From Synechococcus sp. PROS-U-1 (lineage in GTDB: Bacteria; Cyanobacteriota; Cyanobacteriia; PCC-6307; Cyanobiaceae): a DNA stretch of 64,000 bases. Shown in pieces: positions 59,877 to 64,000 of the stretch; the first letter of the stretch is position 1, and each line of letters begins with the position of its first letter. The notes beneath the pieces were generated by a model. It was not told the origin of the DNA. It did no database searches and saw only the letters and a program-made list of their open reading frames with translations. The position numbers were made by a program, and so were the translations under genes. The DNA is taken from positions 2,046,001-2,110,000 of the forward strand of contig NZ_CP047951.1 of NCBI RefSeq assembly GCF_014279755.1, read 5' to 3'.

Positions 59877-61874
59877 TCAACGGCGCCGCAGCCGGCCCCA
59901 GTGGCGGAACAGGGCCTGCACAAGCGTCCGCCGCTGCGGCGGAGCCGCTCGCCAGGCCACCAGCTCATCGATGGCCTGCTCTGGGGTGATGAACCAACCG
60001 CTGTCGCGGCTGACGTAGCGGGGATAGTCGATTAGGGCGGCATGGACCAGCTCATCCAGCGACAGCTGCCGCTGTCGGCGGTCGCAACGCTCGCGGTCGT
60101 GGGTGAGTCCCCAGCCGGCATAGAACGGCAAGCCCCAGCAATGCACCTCCAGGCCACGCAGCAACGCCTCAAACCCCGCCAGGGAGGTGAGCACGTGCAG
60201 GGCATCAATTTGAGTGAACAGCTGCTGGATCGAACCCTGCGGCAGCACCGCATCGCAGAGCTCAGCGGCATCGTCTTCGCCCGCACCGGCACGGCAGAGC
60301 CCGGCCACCACATCGGGATGCGGCTTGTACACCAGATAAGCCTCTGGCTCCGCCGCGCGCACCGCCGCCAGCAAGGCGCGGTTGCTGCGCAGACCCGGGG
60401 CGCCGTAGCGGATCGAGGCATCGCTTTCCACCTGACCGATCACGAGCACCACCCGCCTCTGGCCGACAGGGCGGATCCAGGGCTCCGCCTGGAGGTTGTA
60501 TTTGGTGATCGCCTCCTCCACCAACCGCTGACGCAAGGCCGCGGCCCTCTGCTGTTGGGCCGGCGTCCACTGCCCCGTCGCCAGGCGTGTTTCAAGATCG
60601 CTGGGTCGAGTGGCGTCGTAATAGACGCCCTGGTGATCCACCACCCAGGACACTGGATCCACCAGATCAGCCCCAAGTCCGACCGAACGCAGAAAACCGT
60701 CCTCCACCTGCACCACCGGCAGCTGACGCCGGGCCGCGGCCTCAAGCAACCGCGGCTTGGCGCGACGGCCCCAGACCACCACGGCATCAACGCCCTGCGG
60801 AATCCGCCGCCATGGGGCGCGAAAGCGCAGCTGACTGCCCGCCAGGAAGCGGCGCAGATTGCGCTGTTTCCAGGGGGTGAAGCCGTAGGCCACACACCGC
60901 CGCGGCTGCTGGGCCTGCAGGCGCCGCTGCAGGCCGATCGCACGCATCAACGTTTCCATGCTGCAGGGCTGATGCCGGTGCGGGTCGATGCAGCGGCAGG
61001 CCCCCACCAGTGCGGCATGCACCAGGGCCTCCAGGCTGGCGCGCTGGCGTCGCCGGACCGGGGCCTTGCATCGGTCGTGGGTTAGCCCCCAGCCGCTATA
61101 GAACGGCACGCCAAAACAGTGGACAGGGCGACCCCAAAGCAGGGCCTCAAAGCCCATCTGAGAGGTGACCACATACACCGCCCTGGCCCGCTCGAGCAGC
61201 TGCGCCGGATGACCACCATCAGCACTCAAACGAACGCGGGGCTCAGCCAGATCCCTGGCATTGAAATGGCCTCGGGCGCGCCCAGAGATCACATCCGGAT
61301 GCACCTTCAACACCACCGTGCAGTCGGGATGTTCGTCCAAAGCGGCCTGAAGCATCTGCTGAAAACAGCTGGCATCCGCCAGTCCAAGCGCGATCGATCG
61401 ATCCCCCGCGGATTGATCGACCACCAGCACAAACGGGTCTTGGGGCGCCGCCGCCTCCGCAGGGGGGTTCACCTTGCTGAGCCGCTGCTCGCGCCACAGC
61501 ATCCCCAGCGCACGGGCGCGATCAGCCTCAGCCGCCGTGATCGGCGCCGCAATCAACTGCTCCATCCGGCTGGGGGCTGTGGCATCGAAATGCACCCCCA
61601 GTTCATCCACCAGAAGAGCAAGCGGTGGATGATTCCTGCCCTTAGCCAACGAGCGCAGCAAACCGTCCTCGAGATGCCAGACCGGCAGATCCCAACGGCG
61701 GGCGAGGCGTTCGACACGAAGCGCACTGGGCCGCCGCCCCCAGGCCAGTAGCGCATCCACATCACGCCTCCGGCCCGGCACCAACAAGTGCGGTGCCATG
61801 AGCTGCGGAAGTGTGCGGTGCGTCAGCATCCCCCGGGCCGGAACACCGAGCCGCAGAGCAGCAGGCCTGGTCAT
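59877..61874 (-). CDS. KpsC-like double-module capsule glycosyltransferase
   Basis: A 665-aa protein with two tandem related modules. The first has VWHLEDGLLRSLAKG and VPFYSGWGLTHDR; the second has VVQVEDGFLRSVGLG and LPFYAGWGLTHDR. KpsC proteins build the poly-beta-Kdo linker of lipid-anchored capsules using two glycosyltransferase modules; the sugar here need not be Kdo. ATG 61874 is used. Divergent from the CMP-sugar synthetase, 32 bp away. Confidence 0.85.
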   Translation of the reverse strand: MTRPAALRLGVPARGMLTHRTLPQLMAPHLLVPGRRRDVDALLAWGRRPSALRVERLARRWDLPVWHLEDGLLRSLAKGRNHPPLALLVDELGVHFDATAPSRMEQLIAAPITAAEADRARALGMLWREQRLSKVNPPAEAAAPQDPFVLVVDQSAGDRSIALGLADASCFQQMLQAALDEHPDCTVVLKVHPDVISGRARGHFNARDLAEPRVRLSADGGHPAQLLERARAVYVVTSQMGFEALLWGRPVHCFGVPFYSGWGLTHDRCKAPVRRRQRASLEALVHAALVGACRCIDPHRHQPCSMETLMRAIGLQRRLQAQQPRRCVAYGFTPWKQRNLRRFLAGSQLRFRAPWRRIPQGVDAVVVWGRRAKPRLLEAAARRQLPVVQVEDGFLRSVGLGADLVDPVSWVVDHQGVYYDATRPSDLETRLATGQWTPAQQQRAAALRQRLVEEAITKYNLQAEPWIRPVGQRRVVLVIGQVESDASIRYGAPGLRSNRALLAAVRAAEPEAYLVYKPHPDVVAGLCRAGAGEDDAAELCDAVLPQGSIQQLFTQIDALHVLTSLAGFEALLRGLEVHCWGLPFYAGWGLTHDRERCDRRQRQLSLDELVHAALIDYPRYVSRDSGWFITPEQAIDELVAWRAAPPQRRTLVQALFRHWGRLRRR

Positions 61875-61906
61875 CGGGTAAGACAGGTCGCACTGAATCC
61901 TCACCG

Positions 61907-62587
61907 ATGGCAGTCCCCCGTGGTGCGCTGGCCCTAATCCCCGCCCGCGGTGGATCGAAGGGCATTCCAGGAAAGAACCTGCAAGAGGTGGGCGGTGTGC
62001 CACTGGTCTGCCGCAGCATCCATGCCGCCCAGGCCAGCAACAGCGTTGGCCGAGTGGTGGTGAGCACCGACGATGACGCCATCGCGGCAGCTGCCGAAGG
62101 CGAGGGCGCCGGCGTAATTCGGCGCCCCGAGGCCATCTCCGGGGACACGGCCAGTTCGGAATCGGCACTGCTGCATGCTCTCGACGTGCTGGAGGAGCAG
62201 GGACCACTCGAAGCCGAGCTGGTGTTCCTGCAATGCACCTCCCCCTTCACCAACGGAGATCAGATCGATGCGGTACTTGCTGCCCTGAATCCAGAACACT
62301 GCAACAGCAGCTTCGCCGTCACCCCTTGGCACGGCTTTCTTTGGCGCGCCGATGGGCGGGGCATCAACCACGACCCTGAGCTGCCCCGCCAACGCCGCCA
62401 GGAGCTGGAACCAGCATTTTTGGAAACAGGAGCGATTTACGCCATGGACCTCGCGGCCTTCCGGCGCTGCGGCAGTCGCTTCTGCCCACCGTCGAGTCCG
62501 GTAGTCCTGGAACAGGTAGGGCCGGAAATCGACACGCCCGACGATCTGGCCCTCTGCCGCAACATCGCTGGACAGAAAGCCGAGTAA
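61907..62587 (+). CDS. neuA: CMP-nonulosonate (acylneuraminate-like) cytidylyltransferase
   Basis: A 226-aa enzyme activating a nine-carbon acidic sugar with CTP. Nucleotide-binding motif ALIPARGGSKGIPGKNLQEV, VGRVVVSTDDDAIAAAA, the substrate motif LVFLQCTSPFTNGDQI and FLETGAIYAMDL are characteristic of NeuA/PseF/LegF enzymes rather than KdsB. Which sugar is used cannot be told. ATG 61907. Confidence 0.88.
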   Translation: MAVPRGALALIPARGGSKGIPGKNLQEVGGVPLVCRSIHAAQASNSVGRVVVSTDDDAIAAAAEGEGAGVIRRPEAISGDTASSESALLHALDVLEEQGPLEAELVFLQCTSPFTNGDQIDAVLAALNPEHCNSSFAVTPWHGFLWRADGRGINHDPELPRQRRQELEPAFLETGAIYAMDLAAFRRCGSRFCPPSSPVVLEQVGPEIDTPDDLALCRNIAGQKAE

Positions 62588-62613
62588 TTTTGCCCAGCAA
62601 AGACTCGGAGTCG

Positions 62614-63921
62614 ATGGCGCTCGCAGAATCAAAGCGCCTCGTCGGCCGCAAGGTCACCGCCGTCGCCTGTTTCGACTCCTTTGGGAAGCTGGCGATGACC
62701 ATGCTGGCTGCTTGCCGGAGGGAAGGCGCCGAGACCACCCTGCTGCTGCTGCAGCTGAACAACCGGGCTCTCTCTCGCCGGCAACGCCTTGAAATTCGGC
62801 GGATCGACCCCAAGACCCGCATCGAAAAACACAACTGGAATGATCTGCGCCAGCTCTGTGGCGACATGGCGGGGGATATCGATGCCCTGATCCTGGGTCT
62901 GGATGGCCAGCGCAGCCGCGATGCCCTGCTGCAATTGCAAAACATCTGGGCGAATCAACAGCAACGTCCACGGCTGATCAGCGCGTACCCGGGAATCCTG
63001 TTCCGGTTCGGCCTCGAAGGGATGATGGACCGCTCCGGCGTCGACCTGCTCTGCCTCAACAGTGCCGACGATCTGGCCTTGTATGGCCGAGGCCGCAAGG
63101 CTCTGGGCCTGGACAGCAGCAATGCCGTCGTCACAGGTCTACCGATTCTCTGGCGCACAAAACAGCGCCAGGCAGTTCTGGAGAACCCGTCGATCGTGTT
63201 CTTCGAACAACCCTCGATTCCAGTGCATCCACTGCAACGCCGGTTCCTTTGCGACCAGATCAAGGAGCTGGCCGCGGCCTGGCCCGATCACCCCGTGATT
63301 TTTAAGCCGCGGACATCGAGCATCGAGAGCACTCTGCATCGGCGCCATGGGGAAATGGCCAGCGTCATCGACAAGATGACGCGCGATCAGCCGAATCTGC
63401 GCCTGAGTTTCAAACCCGCCACTCTGCTGCTCCGCCAGTGCGGTTGTGCCATCACCGTCTCATCAACCGCCGCCATGGAATCGATGGCGATGGGCATCAG
63501 CACCCGCATCGTCGGTGACCTGGGCGTGACCGAAACCCTCGGCAACCACTTCTTTGCCAGTTCAGGTGCCATCGCCAGCTTCGCCGCGATCAAGGCGACC
63601 CCGTTCGAAGTCATCCATGACGCTCAATGGCTTGAGCAGCAAGGTTTACACCGGGACGGTGAAGACCGCTTCATCACGGCACTCATGGAGCGGCTCAACA
63701 GCCCCGCCACTCCGCTCGGGGAATCAAACCATGGTCCCCTGAGCTGGGGTAGCAGTGCCTGGCAGAAGGCCGCCTTGCGCAACGGGGGCCGGCGGATGCT
63801 GAGCAGTGGTGGCGCCCGCTCCAGCCAGCGCAAACGCCACCGCACCCGTCGCATGCTGCGCAGCCTGCGAGACAGCGTGGTGGGATTCGGCTGGCTCTCG
63901 AAACTGCTGCGGGAACGATGA
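62614..63921 (+). CDS. DUF6716-type putative glycosyltransferase
   Basis: A 435-aa protein resembling the DUF6716 putative glycosyltransferases. Features: VTAVACFDSFGKLAMTMLAA, RLISAYPGILFRFGLEGMMD, VFFEQPSIPVHPLQRRFLCD and ITVSSTAAMESMAMGI, a GT-B-like C-terminal half. A basic tail (RKRHRTRRMLRSLRD) ends the protein. ATG 62614 is preferred; TTG 62590 would add eight residues. Overlaps the next gene by four bases. Confidence 0.65.
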   Translation: MALAESKRLVGRKVTAVACFDSFGKLAMTMLAACRREGAETTLLLLQLNNRALSRRQRLEIRRIDPKTRIEKHNWNDLRQLCGDMAGDIDALILGLDGQRSRDALLQLQNIWANQQQRPRLISAYPGILFRFGLEGMMDRSGVDLLCLNSADDLALYGRGRKALGLDSSNAVVTGLPILWRTKQRQAVLENPSIVFFEQPSIPVHPLQRRFLCDQIKELAAAWPDHPVIFKPRTSSIESTLHRRHGEMASVIDKMTRDQPNLRLSFKPATLLLRQCGCAITVSSTAAMESMAMGISTRIVGDLGVTETLGNHFFASSGAIASFAAIKATPFEVIHDAQWLEQQGLHRDGEDRFITALMERLNSPATPLGESNHGPLSWGSSAWQKAALRNGGRRMLSSGGARSSQRKRHRTRRMLRSLRDSVVGFGWLSKLLRER

Positions 63922-64000
63922 CCCTCCTGCTGGTCAGCGACGGAGGGCTGGAGCGTTCCGCCTGCTTGCTGATGGCAGAGGCGCTGGAACAGCAGGGTCA
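63918..64000 (+). CDS. Start of an unknown gene, cut by the window edge
   Basis: ATG 63918 overlaps the preceding stop codon (ATGA). The visible 27 residues, beginning MTLLLVSDGGLERSACLLM, look like the first strand-loop-helix of a Rossmann-like or GT-B glycosyltransferase. Too short for a firm call. Confidence 0.45.
   Translation, partial: MTLLLVSDGGLERSACLLMAEALEQQG

Overview
The window looks like a chromosomal segment of a marine picocyanobacterium, most likely marine Synechococcus. It carries a complete allophycocyanin core set (apcE-apcA-apcB-apcC), a thylakoid-type F1Fo ATP synthase with paired b and b' subunits, the variable chain of ferredoxin-thioredoxin reductase, a PSRP-3/Ycf65 ribosomal protein, a PII protein and system II cytochrome c maturation genes (ccdA and ccs1). 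Most of the sequence is GC-rich, with short intergenic gaps and many 1-4 bp gene overlaps. Two AT-richer blocks, about 3.8-9.8 kb and 30.5-34.7 kb, stand out as accessory DNA. No tRNA, rRNA, CRISPR array or transposase gene was recognised.

Layout. 0-3.8 kb: end of an Hsp70-like gene, an anchored unknown protein, ftrV, pyrR, gpmI and secG. 3.8-9.8 kb: an accessory island of five sulfotransferase-like genes, one of them frameshifted. 9.8-14.6 kb: an unknown coiled-coil protein, groES-groEL under a CIRCE operator, then atpD-atpC. 14.7-18.6 kb: an extended PSRP-3, a HAD phosphatase-like protein, a ChaA-type antiporter and pepP. 18.6-22 kb: gmd-fcl (GDP-fucose synthesis) with a coupled TPR-sulfotransferase. 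22-29.8 kb: a CNNM/CBS protein, a DUF697 GTPase, nadD, nadE and ald on one strand, and a ferredoxin/61-aa protein/DUF3326/YchJ operon on the other. 29.8-34.7 kb: two identical copies of a 2OG-Fe(II) oxygenase-like gene flank a DUF1254/DUF1214 protein and a broken RTX-like gene; an intact RTX-like gene follows. 34.8-41.6 kb: the main ATP synthase operon (atp1-B-E-F'-F-H-A-G) preceded by a methyltransferase. 41.8-46.4 kb: apcEABC. 46.4-54 kb: tlyA, a small protein, ftsW, ccdA, ccs1, queF, glnB, an amidase-like protein and purB. 54-64 kb: surface polysaccharide genes.

How the genes work together. The ATP synthase is split into its usual cyanobacterial two clusters. The right end is the most unusual part: an outer-membrane polysaccharide export protein, a KpsC-like double glycosyltransferase, a KpsS-like glycosyltransferase fused to a PlsC-type acyltransferase, a CMP-nonulosonate synthetase and a DUF6716 protein surround a small fatty-acyl set (OlsB/GNAT-like acyltransferase, stand-alone acyl carrier protein, FabF-like ketosynthase). 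I infer a dedicated pathway that builds and loads a lipid anchor for a capsule-like polysaccharide. With the GDP-fucose genes and six sulfotransferase-like genes, the window suggests a strain that makes a decorated, possibly sulfated, surface glycan.

The second striking region is the 695-bp perfect repeat at 29849-30543 and 33265-33959. It is trimmed almost exactly to one coding sequence, and the second copy interrupts an RTX-like gene.
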